Positions 43,906 through 54,559 of a stretch of DNA of 64,000 bases are shown here, in pieces; within the stretch, counting starts at the first letter, position 1, and every line of letters starts with the position of its first letter. Under the pieces are notes generated by a model. It was given only the letters and a program-made list of their open reading frames with translations. It had not been told where the DNA came from and did no database searches. Position numbers and translations under genes: made by a program. The DNA is from Neoceratodus forsteri (lineage: Eukaryota > Chordata > Ceratodontiformes > Ceratodontidae), in contig CM057450.1 in assembly GCA_016271365.2 (NCBI GenBank), positions 1,805,445,967-1,805,509,966 on the forward strand, in the 5' to 3' direction.

Positions 43906-43914
43906 TCACGTAGT

Positions 43915-44018
43915 ATGTAGCAAGAGGTTGTGGTTCACAAAATCAAGAAATCTGAGTCTACATGTTTTCCAGGTCCTTGGCTTGGGGCTGTAACCACTAG
44001 GCTATACTGCTAATGGTT
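43915..44018 (-). mobile_element. MIR-like SINE head remnant
   Basis: TAACCACTAGGCTATACTGC (43991-44010) is the reverse complement of the MIR/tRNA start type (GCAGTATAGCCTAGTGGTTA). CCAGGTCC…TGAGTCTA upstream is B-box-like, and GGGTCACGTAGTATGTAGCAAG core-like. The copy is short and diverged. Confidence 0.5.
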
Positions 44019-44019
44019 T

Positions 44020-44580
44020 TGAGGTAATATTCTCTCCTCAGAGCTCCGGCTACGACCCCCGCCCTCCGTTGTTCCCCCCAGCGCCATCCCCGGACATCAG
44101 ACCCCCTCCCTTGTGCACCCCGTGACTTACCCTTCGCAGCAGGGTGGTGGGGAGCGACTCAACCCACCCCAACGGATCCATGCCAGGGAGGCGCCCTTCC
44201 AGGAATGGCGCCACAGGGGAACAACTTCGTGCTGCTGGGCTTGCTTTTTCGCTGTTTTCCTCCCGGCGGGTCATGGCGTGCAATTACGCCAGCGACTGGG
44301 TGCATGCATGCTCCTGCATGCGTGCCCCAACTGCTAGCCGCTATGACCTCATTCCCCCCAAGCTTGCAGCTACGCGTTGTCGACGCCTAGCCTGGCTAGG
44401 GGTCAGGCAAGCCCCGCCACCCAAATCCCTCCCCAGAGATGGAGAGCAGTCCTTGATGCTCAATCCATCTTCTCCTCACACCCACTGCAACCCGCCTCAA
44501 CATGGTTGCCGGGCGGCGCGAGGTGTGGCTACTCAACGCTCAACCCTCAGCGCCACCGGGCCTGCCTAATGTTTTAATTA
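44020..44580 (-). mobile_element. Long GC-rich SINE, copy 3
   Basis: It shares with copy 2 (11690-11850) GATGGAGAGCAGTCCTTGATGCTCAATCC, and an end (GCCACCGGGCCTGCC) like GCCGGCAGGCTGGC. The flanks GCTAATGGTTTT (44009-44020) and CCTAATGTTTTA (44565-44576) could be a degraded target duplication. The poly-A tail is not clear. It is GC-rich throughout, with no conserved frame. Head and tail are more decayed than in copies 1 and 2. Confidence 0.6.
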
Positions 44581-45163
44581 ATTTTTACACTCCTTAACTG
44601 AAATTGGATTATCATTGTTAAATGCAGTTCTATCAGGGAACATTAGTAGGAGGGTTTATGGTTGAGTTTGGGTTGGGACGATGAATATCATGAAAATTAT
44701 GAAAGAAAAAAAACAGGGCTGAATTTCTAAGTCCTTGAAACAGTACTAAATTGCAATTCGCAAACAATATGGCTAAGCCTGATCTTTAACACTGCCTACA
44801 AAACCATATCTTAATCACACAAAGTAGCAAAGAGGCTATAGTGCTATCGACAGGCTTACAGTGCCATCAGGGGCAGCAGTGGCCTTTAGATCATATTTGT
44901 TTAATTTGCAGGCAGCTGTATATGTTATGGAGCTATATACATACAATACTACCCCATTATGTACAACTGCCTGCAAAATAAACAAATAGTATCTGAAGGC
45001 CACCGCTAACCCTGACCATTGTGAGTCTATCTATAGCACTACAACCCCTTCCCTTTGTGGTTTTGTGAGTGGAGCTGTATCAGGAAGTAAGACTATACTT
45101 GCAGTAAGTTAAGTAGCATAAGAAAGGTGGCAATCATGTATGCTGAGAGTAGTCTTGCACATA

Positions 45164-45286
45164 CAGTGATCCACCAATTGTTTGTACAAAATAATAGCTA
45201 TCCCATCGCCCCTTATTATCTCACACCATTGATTATCCACTAAATTTTGCTTGTACGAAAATGGTTGGCTAGTCAAGGGTGCACTG
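45164..45286. mobile_element. Short MITE with TA duplication (Tc1/mariner/pogo type)
   Basis: The ends are CAGTGATCCACCAATTG…TTTGTAC and the inverse of GTACGAAAATGGTTGGCTAG…GGGTGCACTG, giving inverted repeats of ~25-30 bp. TA lies on both sides (45162-45163, 45287-45288). The ~123 bp size and TA target fit a non-autonomous mariner/pogo element. Confidence 0.7.
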
Positions 45287-45344
45287 TAGATTATCAGACT
45301 GAAATCAATCAGTATGACACTAGGAGAAAAGGGAGACTAGAGAA

Positions 45345-46915
45345 TGGTGTGCACGGACACTAATATGATGCTAAGAGTGGATAAGGCAATCAGCCCTGAT
45401 GGCGTACACCCCAGAGTTCTGCGGGAACTCAGGAAGGAGCTTGTTGCACCTCTGATGGCCCTTTTTAAATGGTCTTTGAAAACGTGTGGTTCCGGTAGAC
45501 TGGGGGAAGGCTGATGTTGTCCCACTGCACAAACATGGAGGCAGGGAATTAAGGACATGTCAGCCTGACTTCAGTAGTGGGCAAGGTTATGGAGACACTG
45601 CTAAAAGAGAGGTTTGTGGAGTATCTGGAGGCCAGTGGGCTGCAGGATCCAAGGCAGCATGGGTTCATAGGGGAGAGATTCTGCTAGACTAACCTGATCG
45701 AGTTCTTTGATTGGGTGACCAGGGTAGTGGATTGGGGGGGGGGGGTAGACGTGGCCTACCTGGAGTTCAGCAAACCCTTTGACCCTATCCCCCACAGGAG
45801 GCTAGTGAACAAACTAAATAGCCCTGAGGTAGGACCGAAGGTAGTTTAAATGGCTGAGAAGCTGGCTGGAAGGTAGATTTCAGTGGGCTCTGGTAAATAG
45901 TGTGCACTCAGGGGAAGGCAAAGTGACTAGTGGGGTGCCACAGGGTCAGTGCTAGGTCCAGTACTCTTCAATATATTTATCTGTGATATCGCTGAAGGAC
46001 TGGTAGGGAAGGTGTGTGTCTGTTTGCGGATGATACCAAAATTTGCAACAAGGTGGACACTCCGGGCGGGGTGGGGAGCAAATGAGGGAGGATTTTATCA
46101 AACTGGAAGAGTGGTCAAGGGTCTGGCAACTGGGCTTTAACTCAAATAAGTGCAGATCATGCACCTGGTCACAGGAACCCTATGCTAAGTATCATCTGGG
46201 GGACTGACGATCACAAGACAGGAACGGTACCTGGGAGTTAATTATTTCCGAAGACCTGATGGTTGCTAAGCATAAACAGTGTGATAACATGGTGGGGAAA
46301 GCCAGCAGGATGCTGGGGTGCATAGGCAGAGGGATCACCAGCAGAAGAAGGGAAGTCTTAAAGTTGGTGAGACCTCACCTTGAGTACTGTGTACAGTTCT
46401 GGAGGCCCTACTTCCAAAAAGACATAGGGTTGAAGGGGTTCAAAGGAAGGCAACCAAGAAGTGCAGAGCCTGCACATAAAGTCCTACGAGGACAGACTTA
46501 GGGAATTAAACATGTACTCTGTGGAAGAGAGGAGGGAGAGGGTAGACATCATAGAGATATATAAATATCTCACAGGTGTGAACAAGGTACAGGAAGGGAG
46601 TATTTTCCAGAGAAAGACTTGCACAAGAACTAGGGGTCACACAGTAGAGGCTGTTGACAGAGAGGACTGAGGGGAATGTCATGGTTTTTCTTTATTGACA
46701 GGGTGATGGGAGCTTGGAACAGACTCCCAGCGGAAGTGGTGGAAGCTAAATTGATCACAGGCTTCAAGAACACGTGGGATAGGCATAAAGGAATCCTAGC
46801 ACCAAGGCAAATGTGGGGAAAATCTGTGAACTTACAGGGGCTAAGTAGGGGTTATAGACTGGATTAACAGGGCAGACTAGGTGGGCCTTATCCACCGACA
46901 ACTTCTATGAGAGAG
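45345..46915 (+). pseudogene. CR1 LINE (RT to 3' end), decayed
   Basis: Plus-strand blocks in order: AISPDGVHPRVLRELRKEL (45388-45445), a degraded 'VVGKVMETLLKERFVEYL' near 45575-45630, FFDWVTRVVDW and YLEFSKPFDPIPH (motif A, 45765-45795), [23 protein letters not shown] (45930-45995), CLFADDTKICNK near 46018-46050, ASRMLGCIGRGITSRR (46300-46345), VRPHLEYCVQFWRP (46370-46408), YEDRLRELNMYSVEERRERV and VMGAWNRLPAEVVEA. It lacks the endonuclease. Frames are broken throughout. Confidence 0.9.
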
Positions 46916-47140
46916 GGGAGCAGAAGAGTAGGAATTTTGATTTGCATTCTGTTGCCCATATCTTTTTACATACAAACTGTATCCTAACTTGGGATACAGT
47001 TTGTATGTAGATGGATTCCTAAGGTGCCTTACAGTCTGTGACAGGGTCCCTTTGAGGCAAAGGGGCATGGTCACAGCGAGAGGGGGACCAAGGCTTCTCT
47101 TGGACTTAGGGCCCCAGGTTAACTTAATCTGGCCCTGAGG
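46916..47140 (-). mobile_element. hAT-like non-autonomous element with internal hairpin
   Basis: On the minus strand the right end begins CAGGGCCAGATTAAGTTAAC (47137 down), like the end at 29216. The segment contains the perfect hairpin at 46967-47009. The left end lies near the CR1 tail and is not resolved. Confidence 0.5.
46967..47009. repeat. Perfect 18 bp hairpin
   Basis: TACATACAAACTGTATCC (46967-46984) and GGATACAGTTTGTATGTA (46992-47009) are exact reverse complements separated by the 7 base loop TAACTTG. Confidence 0.9.
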
Positions 47141-47620
47141 AGGTGTAGGAGTGAGGATAATAGTATATGTCACTTGTTGGACATGTGAATAATCCAATGA
47201 ATAGTTAGTTTATTCTTGGTAAATTTTAATGATTTGTTTTTGATAACCAGGTATGACACACTAGGCATACATATTCCTATTTTCAGGCATGACCTGGTAG
47301 AGTTACAGTAGCTCGCTGTCACGAGCTAAGGTGCTACAGAAAACATTATCGAATGACAAAGTAATATTAAGTGGGAATAGACAACAAAGCTTTACAGTTG
47401 AGCAGAATTTACACTAGCATTTAGAATTACGTAGAGCAGTGAGAGCAGCACAAACTGCAAAATGGCAATAGAAACATACAATACACAGTATAAATGAAAA
47501 AAACAGAAGACCATATCGATATAAATTGCTTAAAGAGCTGCTGACGCCTCAAGGAAAACTTTGAAAAACATAATATTTAGGTTGACTTTAGCTTGCATTT
47601 GGTATACATTCTTTAGATTT

Positions 47621-47890
47621 CTCCCCCCATTATTTCCTACTGAGCAGATTTGCAAAAATACATGATATTTATCCCTTAGAGTTCATCTGCCTCTATAGCT
47701 TACTCCCTACTTGAAATCATAATGCTCTGTTGTGACATTACAATCCGTTTCCATGGGAGTAAGTGTGATGTCACAAGTAGTGCATTATGACCTCAGATAG
47801 GGAGTCATGAACTGGAGTGGATGAACTCGTCAGGAGCAAAGATCCTGTTGTCATGCAAATTACCTCATTAATAAGTAATGGTGAGGGGAA
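47621..47890. mobile_element. Foldback element (imperfect palindrome, ~120 bp arms)
   Basis: The left arm reads GAGCAGATTTGC…GAGTTCATCTGCC…ACTCCCTACTTGAAATCATAATGC…TTGTGACAT. The reverse complement of the right arm reads GAGGTAATTTGC…GAGTTCATCCACT…ACTCCCTATCTGAGGTCATAATGC…TTGTGACAT. The centre is near 47757. There is no coding capacity; it is typical of a MITE. Confidence 0.72.
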
Positions 47891-48599
47891 ATACAGAACT
47901 AATGTGATATATAAGCTGAACTGGGTCTAACTATTATGTTTGATAAAGTTGTCCTGAAGGTGTCAGATGCTCTTTAAAGATTTGCAGCAAGCTGAGTTTG
48001 AGAAAGGCTAAAAATTCAAGACTGTCAGGGTCTAGCACTGATGTAAAGTCAGCAGGGTAGCAGGAAAAGGAATTCTACCTGGAGGTTGTATATACACATT
48101 CTTGCCGGTTTCTTCTAGCTATCTTTGCTGCTCAACCATAAGTGTACATAACAGTTTCATTTTGACATAGTCTGTGCATCCATGGGGAATTATTACATCT
48201 TTATATCTGGGATCCAGTAATGTTGCCGTGACAAATTGTGTGTCTGTTCTAATATTGTCAAACCTGTTTGCAGGTTGTGTCGGAAACATCCCTGCCACCT
48301 CTTTAACATGTATTGCATCCTGCTACTGATACAATGACTGGGAGAAACTAGTAATGTCACCATCTCCAATAGTGATGGATACCAGTCCAACTGTACCATC
48401 TGCCATGCAATGTGAAGGGGAAAAAGGTGGTGTCACCCACGTGCCAGTGATGCATGATAAGGAAAATGTGATTCATGATGGCAGGAGGATGATGGTGAAG
48501 AGGACGTGTTGTTTTAAGAACCAGACAACTTCTGTGGTTTTTATTTTAATGTAATTAATATTTATAGTTATTATTCATAACTCCAAGGATGAAGGGGAA
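47891..48599. other. Unrecognised non-coding sequence
   Basis: A 66-codon frame at 48354-48554 has no recognisable motif. The rest shows no repeat I can name. Confidence 0.45.
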
Positions 48600-49135
48600 A
48601 AGACACTGCTTTCCCTTTATGTCAGACTAGTCCTTAGATTCTACCTGTACAAAATTAAGGACTACAGGTAGGCAAAGAAACCATTTGACCCTAACTAAAA
48701 GGGTCTTCCTGTCACTATCCAGTGCCTGTCCAGGAGGATTGTGAACTGTCTTCGCCAGTGCTACACCATGGCAGGGATAAAGTTGGATGACTCTGCGCAC
48801 ATTTCATAAGAGCAGTAGCCACTTCAGTATCAGAGCTCCACTCTATGCCTATTGAAGTGATCAGCAGGACCGCCACTTGGAGCACTATTCACATTTTCAC
48901 CTAGCCTTGTGCTTTAGATGTCTATTCCAGGCAGCATGCCAGCTTTGACTGTACTATACTAAATGTTTTACTTTCCTAAGTGGGTCCTGAACACCAACCT
49001 CTCCGGTCCAGAGGACTGCTTTCTGAAGCTTGGTATTCGCATTGATTCATACGTGATACTCTATGGAGTAAATTGATTTTTGGATGATAGCGAAATGATG
49101 TATTTACCATAACTGTAGATCTTCCTGAATATCTT
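48600..49135 (+). pseudogene. DIRS recombinase C-terminal fragment
   Basis: Decayed blocks: KDYRQAKKP near 48660-48685 (compare GEVGKGKPATKRT), CLRQCYTMAG near 48740-48770 (compare CIQFCYD), LDDSAHIS (H-x-x-R region, Arg lost), then PLGALFTFSPSLVL / STLCLLK near 48840-48930 (compare ICKAATWKTVHTFTKHYSLD). Past the coding part, TTTACCATAACTGTAGATCTTCC (49102-49124) has the form of a DIRS internal complementary region. A separate, older copy; only ~0.5 kb is left. Confidence 0.62.
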
Positions 49136-49142
49136 CTATGTT

Positions 49143-49870
49143 TTCATTTATTTATTTGTTTGAAAATTGGTAACTGGGAGAGGCACTCTGAGCCAAGGCT
49201 CATTTCCAGGTGCGACCTGAGCGGGAGGGGAACAGTGGACAAACAGCAGCACAATACATCCACGTAAAACTGTGGAACAACATTCGATAAAAGGTTTGTA
49301 CAAAATGAAAAATAAAGAAAAATGATGTTCAGAGAATAAAGTGCAATACAACTCAAAAAGAACACCTAACAAGTGCACATTCAGATGTGGCAGCAATACA
49401 TGGTAAACAAGAACACTATTGACAACAGGTGAGTGACCAGAAGGATGAGTTGTTACCTGACCTTGTAATAGAGGGAGAAGACTGTAGTGGTGTGGTAGTG
49501 AAGACAAGGCAGAACTAGGGACCCAGCCAGCTGCTTACCAGGATGGTTAAGGCTTGGCCTGGGAGTGGGGGTAGGGAGTGTCTGGAAGAAAGGTAACAGG
49601 AGCAGGTGGAGACAGTTTGGCATTTCAACAGGTGTCTGAGAGAGAGCCAGGGGATGGTGAGAAAAGGAGGAGGGGAGTTGGTTCCAGAGTGAAGAACGTT
49701 GATAGGAGAAGGCAGATTGCCCTGTAGGGGAGGGGAGAGGAGTGTCAAAAGTGTGATCGTCCCTGGAACAAAGGGAACAGGAAGCAGGGGGCAGTTGGGA
49801 GAGGGAAGAGGGAAGGGAACCAAACCACTATTTGGATATGAAGGAGGTACAGTGAGCCTGGTGACATGAT
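49143..49870 (-). mobile_element. 5'-truncated LINE 3' end with (ATTT)n tail
   Basis: On the minus strand, EWNQLPSSFSHHPLALS (complement of ~49640-49690) resembles the 'LWNQLP' C-terminal block of CR1/L2-type proteins, followed by ~350 bp of UTR. The block complementary to GGCTCATTTCCAGGTGCGACC (49199-49219) also occurs at 22577 and in the SINE at 3690. The (ATTT)n tail is at 49143-49158. Confidence 0.55.
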
Positions 49871-50079
49871 GGCAGAGGGAGGATGGATAGGGATGAATAC
49901 AGTCAATAATGTTGTGTTGGGGGGCAGGGGAGTTTGTAGCAAAGTAGCAGAAGGAGTTACAGAAGTGTCCATTCTGGTGAGGGAAGTGCCATAGACCACA
50001 TACATGTAGTTGAAGACAGAGAGCACCATTTTGGTAACAAGCTCCCTGTAGACATGGTATAACAGAAGTATGGTGGTCT

Positions 50080-52680
50080 GAAAGAGAGGCTTGGCCAAAC
50101 CATATAAAATGGTATAACGTGTATAGGAGGGACAGAATGGATAAAAGAGGGGGAGGCGTGGCAATATATGTGAAGGACCACTTTACAGTTCAAGAAACTG
50201 AAGAGCCAATAGCAAGTGAACAGGAAGTGATTTTGCTACAAATAAAGGGAAGGTAAAAGGACCGAAGTTTACACCTGGGGACATAGTATAGGCCACCTGG
50301 TCAGGCTAGGGTAGAAGGCGAACTACTGATGCACAGTATTGAAGCAATATGTGAGAAGGGTGACATGGTCCTAATGGGAGACTTAAATGTTCCAGGAATA
50401 AACTGGCACAAGTTAGAGGCATGTACAGGAAAAGAGAAAGAATACATAAGAACACTAAGTATTAACAGTCTGACCCAACACGTTACAGAGACAACCAGGC
50501 AGAATAATATGCTAGACCTGTGAACACTAATATAAGCGTAGATATTAAGGGATGTACTGTACAGGAGCCATTGGGAAATAGTGACCACAGCATGGTCCAA
50601 TACATCATAAATAGGAAGGCCTGCAGGGAATGAGGTGCCACCACTAGAAAGAACCATGCAAAGGCAAGGGCCCATGAAATGCACAAGGTATCAAGTGAGT
50701 GAGGCTGGAAAGGAGAATTTCAAGGAAAAGGAACAGGTGAAATGTGGGATATTCTAAAAAAGCAAAGTTAAACAATGGAGATAGAGTTTATCCCATTAAC
50801 TGAGAAATATGACAGGAAGGGTAAAGTGCCAGCATGGCTAACCATTAAAGTAAAGAGATGCATAAGGGAACAGAATAAACAATATAGAAAGGCTTTAAAG
50901 ACAAATGTAAAGGAAGATTGGAAGAACTTTAAAACCCGCAGAGAGATTGTAAATTCACGATAAGATCAGCAGAAAAAATCAGGAAAACAATACAGAAGTT
51001 AAAGCCAAGTGTAACCCAAAAGTCTTTTTCAGCTATGAAAAAAACAACATGTAGAGTAAGGCCATTGGTGGAAGAAGGTATAGAAGTGAAAAGTGAATTG
51101 CATGTAACTAATATTTGTAATAATTACTTCTGCTCATTGTTTAACCCTAATACAACTACATCTGAGCAGATTGTATTCAGAGAGTGAACGACTTTCAATA
51201 TTAGTAGAGAGACAGTGATGGGCAAAGAATTAAACCCAAAGAAATGCCCAGGGCCAGATAACCTGCATCCAAGTGTGCTAAAACAACTGGCACAACCCCA
51301 GTAGGTGCAGTCTGCCAGATTTATGAGTTTAAATAAAGGGCTTCTTCTAGATGACTGGAAGGAGGCTGTAGTAACTCCAGTATACAAGAATAAGGGATCA
51401 AGGAAGGAGGATAAAAAGAAACATAGACCAGTTAACCTTACTTCAGTGGTGGTTACAATGTAAGAAAAAATACTGAGGGGGTAATAGAAAGGCACTCAGT
51501 GGAAGAGAAGTTATTGGATAAGACTCAGCATGGATTCAGAAATGGATGTTCATGATTAACAAATCAGCTTGGGTTCTTTGAAAGAATATGTAAGTTATTA
51601 GATAAAGAGGTTCCAGTGGATGTGGTTTTTCTGGGCTTTAGCAAGGCATTTGATATTGTGCCTCGTATGAAATTAATAAACAAAGCAACAGGTTTAAACT
51701 CCAGTATAGAGAAATGGATATCAAACTGACTACAAGACGGAAGGCAAAAAGTGAGAATAAATGGGTATGTATCAAAATGGGGAGAGGCGATGAGTGGGGT
51801 CCCACCGGGGTCAGTGCTGGGACCAGCCATTATTAATGTCTTTGTAGGAGACATGCACTATACTCGAAGGTGGATGGCAAAATTCGCAGATGATGCAAAG
51901 ATTGCATGTGATGTGGCTACAGAGGAGGATATTGAGAAGCTACAGAGGGAAATACTGTAACTGCACTTGGGCAAAAAGAACAAAAATGCATTTCATCCTA
52001 GACAAATACATTGTACTGCATTTTGTAAATAAAAACAAATTAGCCAGATATAAACTAAATAGTGCAACCTTAAGAGGAAGTAAGTGTAAGAGAGATTTGG
52101 GAGTACTGGTGTCAAGTACATTAAAGCATTGTGCACATTGTGACAGGATTATTAAAAAAGGTAATTGGCTGTTGGCCAGCATAAGGGAAAACTTTATAAG
52201 TAGGGGTAAGAGAGTGATCTTGCCACTGTATAGGACAATGGTGAGGCCTCACTTGGAATATAACATTCAGTTCTGTTGTTCAAATAAGAAATCAGAGGTT
52301 CGTAGACTAGAGGCAGTACAGTGGAGAGTAACCAGAATGATCTGGGACAGTAAAGGATTGGAATGTAAGGGCAGACATAACAAACTGTAGCTATTTTTCC
52401 TAAAGAGGAGGCTACGAGGAGATATGGTACTAGTGTATAAGGCGTCCAGAGACTGTGATCTATATGAACATTTAGGCCTGTATCCAAAGGAGGGGGACTC
52501 TAATTTAAGAGGCCAATGTATCTGCTAAAAGGAAATATTCAAAACAGAGAGAAGGGGAAAATGGTTTTCACAAAGGGTTGTCGGATTTTGAGACAGTCTA
52601 CCCAATGAAGTGTTGAACAGTGAATCTCTGAATATTTTCAAAAACAGATCTGATATTTTCATGGATCAGAATAGTAAATT
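50080..52680 (+). pseudogene. CR1-type LINE with endonuclease and RT
   Basis: Endonuclease: KRGGGVAIYVKDHF (50140-50180), MVLMGDLNVPGINWHKLEA (50364-50420) and GNSDHSMVQYI (50575-50608; catalytic SDH). Linker: KVPAWLTIKVKRCIREQNKQYRKALK (50825-50905). RT: LNPKKCPGPDNLHPSVLKQLAQ (51235-51300), VVFLGFSKAFDIVPR-like (51625-51665), MSGVPPGSVLGPAIINVFVGD (51790-51850), KFADDAKIACDV (51880-51915; FADD). Then RDLGVLVSSTLK (52094-52128), VRPHLEYNIQFCC and RVTRMIWD. This is the most complete plus-strand CR1-like copy in domain content, but with many stops. It is more diverged from the other CR1s in the window. Confidence 0.88.
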
Positions 52681-52699
52681 CAATCTCCATGGAGTCTGT

Positions 52700-53240
52700 G
52701 GCAGACAAAACAACAGGGGCCTTGGCCTATTTTTTTGTCTGAAGTACTCGTGTACCAATATGCGCCTAGATAAGCAGTCTTTGTTGCAGTACAGTGCACC
52801 AAGCTTGGGATGGAGTCTTGCATGGATGGCATCAATGTGGGTTGTTGATAAGCTTGCTGTCTAGCCACACTCCAAGGTACTTGAAAGCCTGAACTGTTTC
52901 AGGAGGTGTGCTGTTCAGGGTGGTAAAAACAGGACGGAAGTAAGTCTGGCCAGTTTCTGATTGGTACCAAAGGTCATAAACACCATTTTTGGTTTTTGTG
53001 TGTGTGTTGGCTCTGAGTTGGTTAGAGCGGAACCAGTACAGATCATTGTTGAAATCCTGCTGAAGTAGGTCATCTACAGCTGTGGTGGAGAGACCAGAGG
53101 TGAAGATGACTGTGTTGTCAGCATACATGTGTATATGTGAGTTGGCAGAGGGTAGGTTATTCAGAAAGATGGAGAAAAGGATGGGACCCATAATGGAGCC
53201 CTGTGCATAACGTACCACGACCACCTTCCATCCCCCAGAC
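52700..53240 (-). pseudogene. LINE RT fragment
   Basis: The minus-strand frame 53224-52832 has QGSIMGPILFSIFLNNLPS (motif B), HMYADNTVIFTS (catalytic YADD changed to YADN), a basic block and VQAFKYLGVWLDSKL. After a shift, ARLHPKLGALY (52790-52825) continues. The style matches the minus LINE at 24.8-29 kb (FKYLGIWIDSRL), so it is probably a related family. Truncated at both ends. Confidence 0.82.
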
Positions 53241-53505
53241 TCACTTTAGTATTATTTTGTGTTTTATTGTTTTCTCCCTCCTCAAACAGATATGGGCTGT
53301 GAAGACACTCTTGTTTTGTTCTGGAGTTGTTGGCCCTGCTTACAGGGATCAACATGGCTATAGCATATAGACATCATCTGTTCAGGATAGAATTTAGTGG
53401 CAGCCAAAATGCTGTTTATCATCGATCTGATGACACACTGCTGCTAAGAGAAGAAAAAAAAAATCAGACATCACTGTTTAAAATCCTCGCAGCGCAACTG
53501 TTGTA

Positions 53506-54156
53506 ATGACCGACATGGCAGGCATCAGAATCAACAATATCCATAGTGAACGAGAAAAGTTTATAGCTGACCAAGAAACCAAACGGACAGTGAAAAAAAT
53601 GCTGACCGGTGTGAAAATGCTCCTATCCTATCTGGAAAGGGTAGGAAAAAAAATTACCAGTTCACTAAATCTCTGTCTCAGAGCTAGGTTAACTGTTGGC
53701 AGACTTTGTTTATTCTCTCAAATTGATGGCTCGGACTATGAGCCGAGTACTATAAGGGAGATACTGGGCAACACTAACAGACATCTGGCTAAATTACAGT
53801 ACCCACACTTGATCTGTCACAGAAATTAAACAGAATTTAAACAAACCTTGGCTACCATGGTTGCGAACCAAAAATATTTGAAAAAGATGGGGAAGAGCAA
53901 TAGACCAAACCAGTCAGAGGCACTCAGGGATGTGGATATAGAAAAACTGTACAGTACTGGTGCAGTTGGGCTGCATAACCCCACTGCCCTTCTCCACGTG
54001 ATGTTTTTTTAACGTTGGGCTATATTTCACCCCATGTACTATGGAACAGTATAATCCGAGATGGGGGAGATTTAACATTGGGGCATGACAGTTCTGGCAC
54101 TGAATTTATTGTGTATATCGAGTGCCAAATGGAAAAACAAGGACTGGGGTAAATTC
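53506..54156 (+). pseudogene. Crypton-type tyrosine recombinase domain, 5' half (DUF3504-like)
   Basis: The frame from 53506 has EREKFIADQETKRTVKKMLTGVK (N-terminal helix) and FSQIDGSDYEPSTIREILGNTNRHLAKLQYP. It closely resembles the 'DGSdYEPsTl…fqrsidRHL' block of the DUF3504 domain found in KIAA1958, QRICH1 and ZMYM proteins, which derive from Cryptons. After a stop, the same strand continues MVANQKYLKKMGKSNRPNQSEAL, IEKLYSTGAVGLHNPTALLHVM (53930-54005; equivalent to 'lwesGalGlhnP.aLl.tvw') and a decayed 'YFTPCTMEQYNPRWG'. It is broken at 54156 by a hAT-like insertion and resumes at 57403. Confidence 0.82.
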
Positions 54157-54559
54157 TTGGGCCGAGATATTCAGACTGCACCAATTGTGCAGCGCATCTG
54201 AGATGCACCGGGGCAAGCCAGCAAACATGGCACATCACCTTTGAAAATGGCACAGAATGCATATGGTGCAAGTACAGTGCACCAGCGCAGTCCCCAGACA
54301 GGGAGGACTGGGAATGCACAAGCGCAACTGTAGTTGCGCTGGGCACAGCACCTGTGATATTCAAACATGGGCATGCAAATGGGGCGATAATGTATGCATG
54401 GTGCAAATGGGGCCATTTGCATGTCATTACTCTTCATTGCATCGTTCTTTGAGGGCATCCCGGTGAGATGTGCCCCTGGCGCCCCTGCGCAGCTGCTGTC
54501 ACCGATGCAGCGACACCCTGGCAGGCTGAGCGCCCCACCCCTAAGCCCAATCGTGGCTT

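Noticed and set aside
44113..44577. GC-rich overlapping frames as a host gene
   Set aside because: They fall within SINE copy 3 and share non-coding blocks with the copies at 10 and 11.5 kb.
48354..48554. Small ORF of 66 codons
   Set aside because: No family motif, no start context or neighbour to support it.
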